From the NCBI GenBank assembly GCA_037576195.1, contig CM075103.1:29224723-29288722 (forward strand): DNA of 64,000 nt, given 5' to 3'. The notes under the pieces were generated by a model. It was given only the letters and a program-made list of their open reading frames with translations, made no database searches and had not been told where the DNA came from. Of this stretch, positions 12,101 through 23,388 are shown one piece after another; the first letter of the stretch is position 1; each line of letters opens with the position of its first letter. Source of the stretch: Phytoseiulus persimilis. Taxonomy: Eukaryota > Arthropoda > Arachnida > Mesostigmata > Phytoseiidae. The position numbers and the translations under genes are program-made.

Positions 12101-13290
12101 GCTTTCGGAAATCTTGATCACTCGTCAGCTGGAAGCGAAAAAATGAAGTCTGGCTTTTGTTCGATATTTCATCGTTTTCAGTGTGAAACCTCGAGCTGAG
12201 AGTATCTAGTGCCCCCGCCTGAGTCAAAAGAGAACCGGCACGATTCGAGAAAGTTCAAGACTGCTTCGTCGAGACTCACGGAGTTCGAAACTCTTCCCTT
12301 CGACTTCTCATAATCCTCGTGATACTTGATGTTGCTCTGGAGCTTGGTGTTTTCCGCCAATCGGCGCGCTTCTGGCGTGTCTAACACGGTCGTGTACGTA
12401 GCGTGCGGAACGTGACTGCAACGAGAGTTCGAATACACTGGTTAGTAAGGCGGGGAGAAACAACTACATCCTCTGTAAAAGAAACTATGTGGGTCGGTCC
12501 GTTTGAGTGAGTCATAAGGCGTGACCACACCTGTTATCACTTGCCATTTGAGCTAGTCTGGTTACGATTCTGGTAAGCATCACTCGCGATCGTTTTATCA
12601 TCGCAGCCGAGATCACGAAATCGACCCAGCTCGAAGAGGATGCATCTCAAACAATCGACCGAGTGTCTTGTTCTGAAATCCCGCGGATAACGAACTTTTC
12701 TTTCGATTTTATTCTCTCAAGAATCCACATCAGATGAGATCGCTATCTGCTGAGTTCGTTATCTGAGGAGGTCGTCACCTGATGCGATTGTTTGAGAATA
12801 AATCGAAAGAAAAGGACTCGTTATCTGCGGCATTTCAGGGTATGTTCCTCGTGTACCCACTTTTTGGCTGACCGATCCGCATGTTTTGAATTTGATTATT
12901 TTAGTGATGATTCTCAACACAATTTATCGGTGTGTATGCTAATGACTCACGCATTGCAGTAGGGCAGCCTATTCAAGCCTTTGTAGGTGTTCATGCTCAG
13001 GACCATACCGCACTCCTGGCATTTGAAACATTGCTTGTGCCAGATCTGGGAACGAAATCGAGGTACCATGGAGAATCGAGGACGATCCGAATGAGGTTGT
13101 GAACGGCAGCGCGGAACGATGGAGCCGTGCTCCATCGATTGAAGCCCTCGGCGCACCGCTAGTCCGGTTACCGGGTCTGTCGGCACACGCAGACTGCCGT
13201 GGGGAAGCCGGAACTTACCTTGTCGAGACATTTGAGCTCTTCGATGGGGTAAACCGTCTTCTGACAGCGAGCGCACTTTTTGTTAGCCAT
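8999..13290 (-). CDS. Lasp: LIM and SH3 domain protein (Lasp), complete seven-exon gene
   Basis: Lasp proteins bind actin and scaffold focal adhesions, cell edges and muscle thin filaments. I assembled the coding sequence as complement(8999..9174, 10589..11398, 11519..11745, 12088..12128, 12280..12415, 12951..13045, 13219..13290). That is 1557 nt, 518 residues plus stop. All introns are GT-AG and all phases agree. Order: LIM zinc domain (residues 6-57; ligands C6, C9, H27, C30, C33, C36, C54, H57), one nebulin repeat (about 60-96, with DTPE and IKYHEDYEK), a long Pro/Ser/Gln linker (about 100-460), and a C-terminal SH3 domain (462-518; ALYDY, GGW at W496, PANYV). The start is the ATG heading the LIM domain. 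Vertebrate LASP1 is about 261 residues with two nebulin repeats; the long linker is more like insect Lasp. I see only one nebulin repeat. Introns 2 and 6 hold repeats. The exact linker splicing is the least certain part. Confidence 0.93.
9592..10203. mobile_element. 612-bp non-autonomous DNA element with inverted ends, in Lasp intron 6
   Basis: The two ends are inverted copies: AGAGCTCCCATATGACCGG and onwards at 9592-9614, and its reverse complement at 10181-10203, matching at 22 of 23 positions. Nothing inside codes for a transposase. The layout is that of a non-autonomous terminal-inverted-repeat element inserted in the intron. No clear target duplication is visible, so the superfamily is unassigned. 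Confidence 0.6.
10371..10397. repeat. GT/GA-rich microsatellite in Lasp intron 6
   Basis: A short run of GTGTGTTTGTGTGTGTG followed by AGAGAG sits in the last intron of Lasp. Confidence 0.7.
10589..11398 (-). CDS. Lasp: Lasp coding exon 6 (Gln-rich linker)
   Basis: The exon encodes residues 192-460, a low-complexity Pro/Ser/Gln linker that includes three tandem copies of a 10-residue Gln-rich unit. The chosen donor is CACG then GTGGGT in phase 1, which joins exactly to the SH3 exon (G plus GC CTC). The open frame runs on to about 10476, and a second donor at GTACTT would break the frame into the SH3 exon, so it is rejected. Confidence 0.85.
10701..10815 (-). repeat. 30-bp coding tandem repeat in Lasp linker
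   Basis: Three consecutive 30-bp units each encode a 10-residue RQQEQLLQQ(K/Q) motif, followed by a degenerate fourth. Reading is on the minus strand inside exon 6. Such CAG/CAA-rich units change copy number easily, so linker length is probably polymorphic. Confidence 0.8.
11399..11518 (-). other. Stop-free 120-nt intron of Lasp (possible retained intron)
   Basis: This segment has a consensus donor (GTGAGT) and an acceptor after a good pyrimidine tract (CTTCGATTCTGGCTTCAG), both in phase 1. Its length is a multiple of three and it contains no in-frame stop. Retaining it would add 40 residues and give a 558-residue protein. The strong splice signals favour removal. Whether both isoforms exist cannot be told from DNA. 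Confidence 0.6.
11519..11745 (-). CDS. Lasp: Lasp coding exon 5 (start of linker)
   Basis: The exon encodes residues 116-190, beginning [10 protein letters not shown], after the acceptor TGTTGAGTTGCAG. It ends at a GTGAGT donor in phase 1. The following 120 nt (11399-11518) have no stop in frame, so exons 5 and 6 can also be read as one uninterrupted exon. Confidence 0.8.
12088..12128 (-). CDS. Lasp: Lasp coding exon 4 (41-nt microexon)
   Basis: This microexon encodes [13 protein letters not shown] plus two bases of the next codon. It has a strong acceptor (TTTTTTCGCTTCCAG) and donor (AATAG then GTGAGC). Without it, exon 3 (phase 0) and exon 5 (phase 2) cannot be joined in frame, and with it the whole coding sequence closes. 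It shows no domain of its own. Confidence 0.8.
12280..12415 (-). CDS. Lasp: Lasp coding exon 3 (nebulin repeat)
   Basis: The exon contributes residues 57-101. It carries one nebulin repeat with the hallmark DTPE...RL and [14 protein letters not shown], an actin-binding module. Acceptor TCGTTGCAG and donor TCC then GTGAGT, ending in phase 0. Vertebrate LASP1 has a second repeat immediately afterwards; here the sequence runs straight into the linker. Confidence 0.92.
12671..12840. mobile_element. Foldback element in Lasp intron 2 with 16-bp repeat core
   Basis: The left arm (12671 to about 12735) and right arm (about 12775-12838) are imperfect inverted copies, both reading CTGAAAT, CGGATAACGA, then TTTTCTTTCGATTT and TATTCTC. 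Between them are about four tandem 16-bp units (ATCTG..GAGTTCGTT type). The same unit is found at 34.8 and 35.3 kb. No coding capacity. This looks like a small foldback or miniature element. Confidence 0.65.
12951..13045 (-). CDS. Lasp: Lasp coding exon 2 (C-terminal half of LIM domain)
   Basis: The exon begins IWHKQCFKC and ends LPYCNA, supplying ligands H27, C30, C33, C36 and C54. The acceptor follows a pyrimidine tract (TTTCGTTCCCAG) and the donor is GC then GTGAGT. It leaves phase 2, which exon 3 completes to Ala. H57, the last LIM ligand, is the first whole codon of exon 3. Confidence 0.93.
13219..13290 (-). CDS. Lasp: Lasp coding exon 1 (N-terminal half of LIM domain)
   Basis: This exon encodes 24 residues, from the initiator Met to CLDK, with the first zinc ligands C6 and C9. 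It ends in phase 0 at a perfect donor (AAG then GTAAGT). The reading frame matches the first half of animal LASP LIM domains. The 5' UTR and promoter lie upstream (above 13290) but cannot be delimited from sequence alone. Confidence 0.93.
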
Positions 13291-13299
13291 TCCAGCAGA

Positions 13300-16200
13300 A
13301 AACTTCCGGATGTTTTGTGGGATCCGGGCTCGGACCCGATTCGAAAGCCAGCGACCACCAGCCGGATCAGAGCAAGCCGACCACTGACTAATTCCTTATT
13401 GGAACAGGGAAGAGGAAAGAATCGTTCTCTAGCCTACTTGCCTCACGCTAGAAATAGCGTTCTCAGCGAGCTTCTCTTACCCGTTGAGCCCAGAGAGTCG
13501 GTTCGGGAGAGATTCTGGACTAGGGTTGGTCCACTCTCCGGAGCTCTAGAAGAGCCGATACCTACTCTGGCCCAAGACCGACCGGCAGACAGTGTCGCCT
13601 ATGGCTCCGCCGCATCTCTACGAATGAGCCAGCTACAACGCGAATCATTCACATGAGATGACTCGACCTTTTTCGATCGGTGGTATTTTTTCTCTCGAGC
13701 GGGAGCTCTTTTCTCTGTACCGTCTTCCCATCTGAACCACCCCATCGTAATGCCTCCACGCCATACTGTATCACGAGTATGACAATGAGAGAACCCTTTC
13801 GGCACAGCTCGAAGCTCTTCGATCATCATCGGGAACATTTGAGGATGCCGGAGAGATTCCTGAACAGGTATGAGGATTTCCGACGTGTTTGAACATGTCC
13901 ATTGATCCAATTTCGAGGGCTTCAGCCTCATGTCTGACGGAAAAGAAACCTGGGGAGTTTTCACGGGTGGAAAACTACCACCAAGAGCCCCGAAAATCCT
14001 CGAATTGATTCGTTGATCGTCCTAGTGAGGGAGTCGAGCACATTGGTAGTCACAGCATTTTCGACCACCCCGAGATCCTGTATCATGTTCATCCCATCGG
14101 AGGAGCCCGAATAACTTCCCACATCCAGTACAGCAGATTTTGTCCAGTGTGTCGACCGGTGAATGAGCCTCTGTCGACCAGAAGTCGATTATGGACCCAC
14201 TTGAAAATTTGCCGTGGGTTAGTGTTATCATCCCTGGAGTCTTGCGAGCTGAACCTCATTGTCTCGAAGCCTTCGCTGGGCTCGAGGGTCTGACCGCACC
14301 CTCCTCGGGCTGAAACCATTGGAGAGCCGTCGTCCCGATTTCCATTCCTCGCCGGAACCCGGGCAATCTGTGCCGTCCTTCGGGGATACGTCGCAAACAC
14401 TAGTTCTGGGCATACGCTACGTGTGTAAGCTACTTGTAGCGTCTTCTCATGTTTTCCAATGATCACGGATCAAGCGGGTAAATAATTCCGACGCTCAAAG
14501 CATCCGCTGATGAGGGCATGACTCTCCAGGGGACAGGCGAAGCTACAAACATTTGGAGTAGGCTCAATCACGGTTGGCTTGACCCTGAGCGTCTAACGCC
14601 GGAAATCACGCTCTTGACAAGGTCGGAATCTGCAGCTGGACCGTTAAGGGAACAAGGCGAACTCCGCTTAAGATTCGGAGCGCAGCCCAGCTCTTTTTCT
14701 CGCTTCAACGGCACTCACCGGATGGATCTCGGGATGCCTTGGTACTTGGGGAAGGTCAACTCAACTCAACTACGATGTTCCCCGCACAGAGCGTTCCCAA
14801 ATACAGATCATCGCATTCATCGAGCGTCTCATGACGACGGGCTGGGAACGCTTGGGATGCAGGGAACTAGGAATTCGGAAAAATTCCCCGGTTCGATCAG
14901 ACTGTTTGGAATCTCAAAGCGTGTAATATCGCACGGGTCAAGATAAAGAGACGCCGGGGGCTTCTCTTGACTGAGCGCAAGCTCATCGGCTGTTGAGCTA
15001 TGGGCACAATGGTCATCAGAGGGGCGTGGGATGAAAAATTACCAACTGTTGTCCATTGGACTCTCCCAATCGAGCGAATATTTGCAGGTATATCACATGG
15101 GTTCCGGGTGCACCGTGCACCGAACATAAATATTCTCCTCTATGAACTCGCATGGCTCCTTTGGATCTTTTTTTGCTCATGGGAAAGGACACCGAGAGTA
15201 TCTATCTTTTCTCGTTCTCGCACAGCAAGCCTCTGAGCATTCCAATTTTTTCGGAGATTTCTGTCATGAAGGTTCCAAGTGGAATTGAAAAAGTAGGACG
15301 TAGGAGGAAGTAGTACGCTTTCGAGTGAACTGAATATCAAAAGATGTTCCCCCGAGAAAGGGCACTCACACCATATCATTGACTCCCGAAATCCCTCGTG
15401 ACCTAGAGCCGACCCTTATTTGGCTTCGTTATTCCAATTTCTCATAATTCCGCTCCCAGAAGGCGCAGAGGAATTATTAAAACAGACGAAATGCGCGGAA
15501 TTCAGTCAGCTTTGATATCCAGCCGAGCACGATTTAGATTCAGGACTGACGCTCGAGCACGAGCAATTCTCCTGGAATGCTCCTGAGTCGCAGAATATCG
15601 ATTTCACCGCACCGGCGAAAACGAGATCCAGGACTGCGAGGTTCATCGGAGGATGGGCGGTTGAACGAATCCGGCTGTTCAGAGGCGGTGAAACGGAGAT
15701 ATCGGCCTCGGAAGGTCCGCTGCTGGCTAGGCTCTGAAGCTTCCAGGATTGTCATATGATGCAGCTTTTGCTTCGCGGCCTTCGTACCCTCAAATCGCGA
15801 CAGAAAACTGAAAAGTTAATTTCCGCCGATTTATAAATCCCATTGGAAGCAGCGGCGGAATTCTCCTTGAGGGACTCGTTGACCATTGCGCTCCGAATCA
15901 GTTGCACCAGTGCGACGACACCGAATGTGAAATCCTAATGTGTCCAACTCCCAACTCGTGGTCTCAACATTTGAGAACGTGACACATTGTGGTGAAGCTA
16001 GCAAGTTCTCTCCGCCGCAGCGACCGGAATCATCGTCCCACTATGGAACAAAACGATCACTCTCCATTAGGCAGACAAGATAATACTGAGCGAGCCTTCA
16101 GGCGGCTGAATTGGCGAAAATTGACTCTCCGGTTCCGAATTCGGAGGTGCGGGGGGCAAAAGTTCGATCATATGACATGTTTTCGAAGCTTTCGAAGCTA

Positions 16201-18045
16201 GCAACTGCGCTCGCTAGCGGTTCCTCGAACCGAGTGGTTTGATGGGAGGCATGCAGCATTTCCAAAAATCCAAACCGGCTCTCTCCGAGGCCAGAATTTT
16301 GGCGCCCTTCTCGTCAGATAGGTCGAGGGGTTCGTCTGCAACAGCGGAATCGAGATCATCCAAAATCGAACCTTCCGAAGCCAAACCGCTTCTTGGGCCT
16401 TCAAAACCATCTACTTACGATGAAATTAGAGGTCCAGAAGGCAAAATAGGGGGTCAGGTTTCGCGGGAATCGTGAAATCGCGAGCTTCTGATTTTCGAGT
16501 AAATAATTCGTTTGAGCACGCCTGCTCTGGGATTGAGTTCCGATTTATCGTATCCGGAAGCTTGTAAATTTCCGGGGCCTTCCGGTAGCGGAGCTGTGAG
16601 CGATTGGAATTCAGGGCTCAGGACTCTCCATCCACCGAATATATTGAATTCGTTCGAAAGAGTTGAAATTTGAGCACTTTTCCAATGCCCGCCATTGCCG
16701 TTCCCAGAGGGCCTAGCAAACTGATTTCTGTGTCATTTCGGAAAGCAGCCTTCTGTCTTCGAAATTCCGACTCTTCACACTATGTTGCCCCGCGGACGAA
16801 GAGAACTTCAATACCACGAACTTGACATTCGTACCTCACGAGTATTGCTTCGACGTGGATGCCAACTCCAGGGCGAATTGTGAGGCTTTGGTCTTTCCGA
16901 AATGCGCACATCGAGGAAGGGTGCTTGGCGCAGGGAACGCGATTCTCATTGAACGTCTCCTCCATTTAGCCAATATATATTGACTTGGTGAACCATCGAA
17001 TCAGGCCCGGCCACTCATGAGGAAAATATTCCCAACGGCGAGACTTTCCCCTCGATTGTAGAATAACCGATAATCGTTCTGGTGGATACTCCCACTTGCA
17101 AGCGGAGAACACTTGTTCGTCTTCCCTCTTAAGTCGACACATTCCGTAAAATATTTTCTCTCAGCGGGTCAGAGTTGAAATTGATTCTGATGACACAGAA
17201 AGAGACATCGAGTCACTGGGGAGAGCAATGATTCGACCCGCTCTTCTCAGGTCCCACAGTCTCGGTCGTTGCTAAAGAGCCGAGATCATCTCTCCCCTGC
17301 CAGGCTTTGTTTCTGTTGATTGCTTGAGATTGAAGGTTTGGAGCTGCCATTGCGAGGCTCTCAATTCCTGGAAGACGTCAACTTTTGGAATCGCCGTTTT
17401 TCGCCCTTATCAGAGCCCCCGCAAACGAAGTCCACCGCGGAGAGCGGAAAGCAGCTCCTGACTGATGAAGCAGAGCTGATCAACACGAGTCGGCGTCGAT
17501 ACCATGGCTCGCAACAGAAGACTTTCTGTCAGACCATTTCGAAGTGATAGTGAATGAGGGTCAGACATGCGAGTTGTGCAGTGGAGGAAGAGCAGAGCAA
17601 AATAAAGAATTTAATGCAAGGACACCTCCTCAGCAATAAACCGAGTCGAGATGACGATCGGGCAAAGGGAAATTCCGTCAGGAGGAAAATGTCGCTGGCG
17701 GGAGAAGCTGCGAATCATTTTGGATGTTGAAAGCGGAATCACTGTGAAACGGCTGATATTCGCGTGAGGAAGTATTTCGCGTATGCTGTGTTTGTCCAGA
17801 TTTTGCAGTGATTTATTGCTGGCTAAGCGCGTCAGACATTCAGAAACTCGGACTGTGGCCCGTGTCCAGCTTGTCCTACCCAACGTTGAGAACTCTCATG
17901 TGGAGCGAGACGTTAGATAGCGATAGACGGGTAGAGCAGATGATCGTGATGAATTGTGCGCTGAGGCACGGAATTCCGTCGAGATTCTGGTGCTGGTTTC
18001 GCAGACCGTGTATTGTCAGGAGCGTCGTTTCTGAGCTCGCGTATT
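13300..18045. other. Lasp upstream flank; no gene recognised
   Basis: This stretch must include the Lasp promoter and 5' UTR, just above 13290, but no TATA box or initiator can be chosen with confidence. A repeat copy lies at 15.43-15.51 kb. Remaining open frames are short and unconvincing. Confidence 0.45.
15431..15513 (+). repeat. Dispersed repeat, copy 1
   Basis: The segment reads ATTCCAAT, CTCATAATTCCGCTCCCAG and, further on, GCGGAATTCAGTCAGCTT. The same blocks in the same order occur at 39406-39487. A fragment of the first block is found inverted near 51.69-51.72 kb. This indicates a dispersed, non-coding repeat of unknown type. Confidence 0.6.
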
Positions 18046-18053
18046 CTAGAGCC

Positions 18054-18133
18054 CAGGGGTCGTCAAACTGTGTGTCGCGACACCCCACCGTGCCGCGGCT
18101 GCCAGCAATGTGGGGAAAGTTTGACGACCCCTA
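18054..18133. mobile_element. 80-bp hAT-type miniature element (MITE)
   Basis: The ends are CAGGGGTCGTCAAACT and, as reverse complement, TAGGGGTCGTCAAACT, matching at 15 of 16. This is the hAT-type terminus. It is flanked by an 8-bp target-site duplication with one mismatch: CTAGAGCC (18046-18053) and CTATAGCC (18134-18141). Only 48 bp lie between the ends, with an internal palindrome GTGTCGCGACAC, so it was mobilised by a transposase encoded elsewhere. Confidence 0.85.
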
Positions 18134-18141
18134 CTATAGCC

Positions 18142-21100
18142 CGTATTTCCATGCGATTTCCGGGAAAAAATGCCAATGAGTGGTTGTAGAATCGCTTGTT
18201 TGGTTGCGTGTGAATTGCTGTGAAGGGATGATTAATTTGGCGTGATGTCGACGCTCTCAGAGCCCGAGAATCGTGGAGATCTTCTGGAATATATTGGACA
18301 GAGAAACTACGGAATTCTCTTTCATGAGGTAGAGAACGTGGAGCAGCTCAGCGAGAGCTCGGTCTCTGTACATTCGCAGCTCATGAGCGAAGCGGGCATA
18401 GATTGATGTTTGAAGCTATTGTGAGAGGCACCGAACACTGGGACCTCCGAATACTTCCCGCAACGAAGAAATTCTCCTCCCTGGCGACGTCGATGCGGTC
18501 GAGGCTTCCGAGAAGGAGATCGCGACCGAGCGACGCTACATTGACATTCAGCTCCAAGCCTCATGTGGTCATGGCTAGACGGTTTACGGAAGCTCGGAAC
18601 ACGAATCGAATACCTCCATCCCGATCCAAACATCTTCCCTCCGCATGCCCGTGATTAAGATCCGTGAAGAGATGCCGCCAGAAGACTGCAGGAAACATTC
18701 GGAAAGATTGAAATTGAGCTGGAATCGGGTCCGCGGAAGAATATATTCACAAAAGACACTAGGGAACTTCTCGTTACGGCCGGCCCGTCCGTCGTGGAGT
18801 CGATGCTGAGAACCTGCCGTAAATCTGGAATTCGAGCCTGAAATCGTGCTTGGAGGAGGATATCAAAAAGCCCATCCAGTGATCCATTCGGTATTCACCC
18901 GCCTCTTCTGAGATCTTCCCCGGCACAAGTTGAACAGTACCACGGCCCTCAATATGACAGGTTTGCAACACTTATGCATACCAAACGTGCGGTGCGTTGT
19001 GGTACTCTCAATCGGATTCGCCCGACGCTCCGAATGCTCTGCGAATTTTCAGGACAAATCTCACATTCCGGCCCGAGACCTCTTGGGCCGGAAGTTTTCT
19101 TAGAAACGGGACGTTGGCATGACGTGCATGAAAGATGATTTTGTGGCCTCCTGTATTCGTTCACGTAAGAAGAATCCGAGTTCACAAGCACAAAGTGGAG
19201 CGATCATCCGTCTCCCATTCATGGAGGACAACAATCTGAACGAACTCCGAAAATCCGTCCTGCGTCTTCCGAGCCTCTTCGCTCCATGCGCCCAAGGGCA
19301 ATTGGCGCGAATCGCCCGCTATATGACTTGGATTCCGCTGGGCACACGCAACCATCAAGGGAGCCGAACCCCCAGTTGAGAGGGTGAACAGTTGGGCCAA
19401 CCATGAACAAGAGTCGACTCTCGTTTCATGTCTTTCATGCATGAGTGAAAGATCACCATGGCCAGCATGATCCAGCCGTCCGTATTGATGGCATCCGGGA
19501 GTACCCACATTTATGTGCCAGCTCAGTTTCCAATCACGTGGTCTCTGCTGTCTGACCAGCCTTAGGGGAAAGGGTCCCAGATGTGTTTCCGTCATCAGAG
19601 GCTCTTCGGCCCTATTTCACTTTGTCGATATTCAAATCTGGCTTGAATGGCCAATTCGGTCGCTCGTTCGAGAGCGTGGGAATCGGGGGTTTGGAACCAT
19701 CCGGAGCCTCGCCTTCACCCGATTTGGGGCTGCTTTTCTTTCGATATTAAGCGTGCGTGCGGAAGCAAAAAGGCTACGAGACATTTCTGCGTTTCTTTCA
19801 TCAGTTGGAATTTGAGCGGCCCGCAGTACGGCGTCGATGATGGAGGGTTATTCTACAAGTGGACGCTTCCGCTGTCGGGAGGGCTGCGGAGTCGCAAGGG
19901 GGCCATGATAATGAGAAACATGCTCCAGTCTGAGACGCTCCTGTTCGTATTTGAAGAGCTCAGATTCAGAACGTCGCAACTCCAAATTCCTAAAAGTCGC
20001 GTTTCGAGTCAGAGATTCATCGCACGGGTTCCCGATTACACTATTTCGCACTTTTTCAAGAAACGCGAAGAGTGGAGAGAAACGAGGAGTCAAGGGTTTC
20101 TGGAAAAAAATGCAAATTAACGTTTTCGGGAATGAGTTCGATAAATTTCTGACTGAAAAATCGACCTTGGGAGATTGAAGTTACGACGTTCCCAATCTGA
20201 GCTCTTCAATTGCTTGTTTTCACTCATGATGCCCAGGAGCCGTGTTGCAACTCGCAGCCCCATCAATGACACAGCGTGGTTTCGAGCTACAAGTCCGACA
20301 GAAACGCTTCCAAGTGGGAGCCCACTTTTTTGAGGCCGAAGAAAATTCTCAAAGAAGCTCGGTCCTCTGCAATTTCAATACGACTTCGGTAGACTATTTC
20401 TCTGTCCTCGAGGACTCGATTGTATGCTGGAACGGATGTCTACATGGCAGACGTCTCTAGTTGCAAGCCGTATGTTTTCATATTCACTCCTACTCGGAGA
20501 GATTTCATGGACGCTCGCGAGGACACTCCCCGGGGTGAAGGGTTGCGTGGCTTCTCCCCGAACGACCTGAAAATCTAATCTGAAGATATCGCGGACCTCT
20601 TGAATGAAGTGACGTTGAGTTCAAGTTTGAGCTCCCTAGGTTCAGAGACTCCGGTGATCTGAGAATCATATTGTCCCGAGACATTTCCCCGGGTCAAAAT
20701 GAAACTGAGCGCGCATTGAAGAGATAATCCAGTGATGGCGGAATTTCAGCTTGAACCATGTTTGAAAATGTTCCTCGAGGCCGCTTGAGTCTCGAGCTGC
20801 GGTTATTCGGCCAAAACGACGGAACTCTCTCGATGCCCGAGTCATCATCAACAGCAAAGAGGCGAATTCCATCCGAAAAATGCCTACGAGAATATTTTGG
20901 AGGCAGCCTCTTGTTCGCTTTGCTGCCCTCGGTTGAGGTTTAGTGCCGGAAATTCCGCTCGAAGGGCCCCTAAAATATTTCTTGAGTCGTATTGGTCAGC
21001 GGGGGTTGCATTTTGGAGCTCGCGATATGATATTCTGATTTGAATCATTGCAGGTCGTAACATGTTGCGTTACACCGAGGTCAGCGACGAAACGCTGGGG

Positions 21101-22320
21101 ACGGTCACAACGCAGACAAGGAGTTTCCGACAGTGGACGGTTGGGAAAGGGAGGTTCGGAGACACGTTCTCTGTTTTGGCCTTGAAGACCGGGTGATTGC
21201 CGAATGTACCCGGAATAGAATTGTGACTTGGGAGTCCCGATCCTGGACGTACCGGGTCATGGGATTCGTTCTTTCCTACATTACTTTCTCATCTTCCATC
21301 GCGCTCAGTTGAAGATTGCATACATTTTATCTCAGCATCTCCTCTCACGGGGTCTATCTCGTCATCGAAGAGTTTCAAGGAATTTCGTGCTGAAAGTTCT
21401 ATCCGCAGACCGAATTTGTCAGCCGCGGCTCGAAAGATTGGATTGTCGATGGATCAGTTCATTGAAGTTTCGAATCAGCCGGCTGTCGGGTTCAGCATTG
21501 TGTAGGTTCAAAACTTGCTACTTCTCTGCCGGACGAGCTCCCGATGAATGTTACGCTGTTCTCGGCCCGAGCTGAGGAATCTGTGGCGATGTACTCCACT
21601 TCTCATGTTGCAGCCGAAACTGTGAATGAATGATGTGAAAATACACTGGAGACTGCTTGCCACGGAACGGCGGCTGATTGTTGTGTGTTTGCCGTAGTTT
21701 GCTCGAAATGGCTGTCATGTGGTCGGGGCAGTGGGGGAGGGGGGGGGCTCGTGCCCCGGGCGCGAAGCTGCTGGGGCGCTCAGTTAGGGGATGCAGAGCT
21801 GATGTGGCACGCAATTACAGGGCGTAAAACCGTGATTGTTTTCTTCCCGTAGCCGTAACCGCAGAATGAACTTCATTCGTCTTCCAAACGGATGGACGGA
21901 TCTGAGGGGCGCAAAATCGGAGTTGAAGTTGATCCATACCGGTGTCTGCATTGGAATCTCGCCCTAGAGGACTCGGGGGCGCAAAGCTGAGGGGCGCGGA
22001 AGAGATGGAGTTCTATGAATGTCTTTGACTGCAGTATAGACTCGCCTTATCTCAGGCACAGGAGCATGCACCAGAGGGCTGAGGAAAGCACGACTTCGGA
22101 CTTGCATCTCTATTTCTCGAAGGGGCAAAGCTGTAGACAAACGGATTCGAAGTTCTGTCGTTCTCCTTCACTGGAGCAGAAACCCAATCCGAATCAAGAA
22201 CGAAATCGCGACTCATGGGGCTGAGAGGCGCAGAATCAGAAATCCAGTTCGATCTTTAGGAGAAACTCCGTAAAGAGATAAATGACTGTGAAATAGTCCG
22301 AGACTCGGAACTCGGAGATT
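18142..22320. other. No supportable gene
   Basis: I find only short overlapping open frames on both strands (longest 157 codons at 19647-20120, plus strand) with no domain signature. A G-rich patch lies near 21.72-21.75 kb. Nothing else stands out. Confidence 0.45.
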
Positions 22321-22653
22321 GATATTTGACTCGGGAACGGAGATCCATCATCAACGGACGTTTCCAACCCACCGAAATCATCCAAGAAGTAGTTTCCGAC
22401 TGAGTGAGTTGGTGAGTATTTCTTGCTCAGGCGGGACGAGTCTCACACTACCCGGGTCCTCTTCCCTGTTGTCCGTAGATGGGTTTCCCGGCCAGCAACT
22501 GGCCTAGATACCTCGTTAGAAAAAATAAAAAATCATCATATCCTCCTATAGATGCTCCGTTTCACCTGCCCAAGTCGGAAACTATTCCCTGGATGACTTC
22601 GGTGGGTTGGAAACGTCCGTTGATGATGGATATCCGTTCCCTAGTCAAATAGT
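22321..22653. repeat. Inverted repeat, about 82-bp arms, 168-bp spacer
   Basis: The left arm (22321-22402) includes ATCCATCATCAACGGACGTT and TTCCAACCCACCGAA. The right arm (22571-22653) is its reverse complement, near-identical through the core. Both arms are flanked by recurring CGAGTCGGAAA motifs on the outside. The spacer does not code. It may be a foldback element or a tail-to-tail duplication. Confidence 0.75.
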
Positions 22654-23385
22654 AATTCACGAGTCGGAAAATTATTCCCGAGTCGGAAATTATTTTTCGA
22701 GTTCCGAGTCTCGGAAATTCATGCCTAATGGCGATTCCAGTGGGGTTCCTCAGCTTCATCATCCAATACTATGATTAGAGCGTGTTTCTGGAGCTGCGCG
22801 TTGCCACATAAATTCTTGCCATCGCCATCGGGCGCAATTTCGCCTATTTGCCCCGGGCGCCGCTAAAGGTAGATACGCCACTGGGTCGGGGGTATCCTGG
22901 GTCGCTGAGCACGATGCAGGTGTTCGATTTCCTCGATCATCCCGACTGGACGTGATTTCCATTGAGAAGGCCAGATTAATGATTGTGATCTCGCCGTCGC
23001 CGAGGGCCTGTCTGGAGAATCAAGATTTTGAGGGCGGTTGTCACCTAGTCGGGGTAATCAGGGAACGCTGATCACGACGCAGGTATCAGTTCTCACCCAT
23101 CCATCCTGATGAGGAACCCGTTGATCCAGAATACTTTCGGGTGTCGATAGTAAGTGCTGCAAACGCAGCGATCATTCTGCATCAACTGCGAACAACAGCG
23201 TCTGTTTGCGGCGAACGTGATGATTCCCTCGTTCACTCTATCGATGTCGGAAACGCGGATTTGTGCCACTGAATTCTCGCTATGGATCAAGATTTCGGTA
23301 GATTTATCAGAAGAGATAGAAAACACGTGTGGCCCTCATGAACCCTTGCATGAGAACATGTCTCTTATTTCCACTTCAGATTGAG
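22654..23385. other. No supportable gene
   Basis: The first 70 bases continue the CGAGTCGGAAAATTATTCC motif array next to the inverted repeat. The rest shows no credible coding frame or repeat. Confidence 0.4.
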
Positions 23386-23388
23386 TAA

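Noticed and set aside
14040..14220. Plus-strand frame with C-P-V-C, then H-L-K-I-C after 15 residues, like a zinc finger
   Set aside because: The spacing does not fit a standard finger and no adjoining domain or exon structure supports it.
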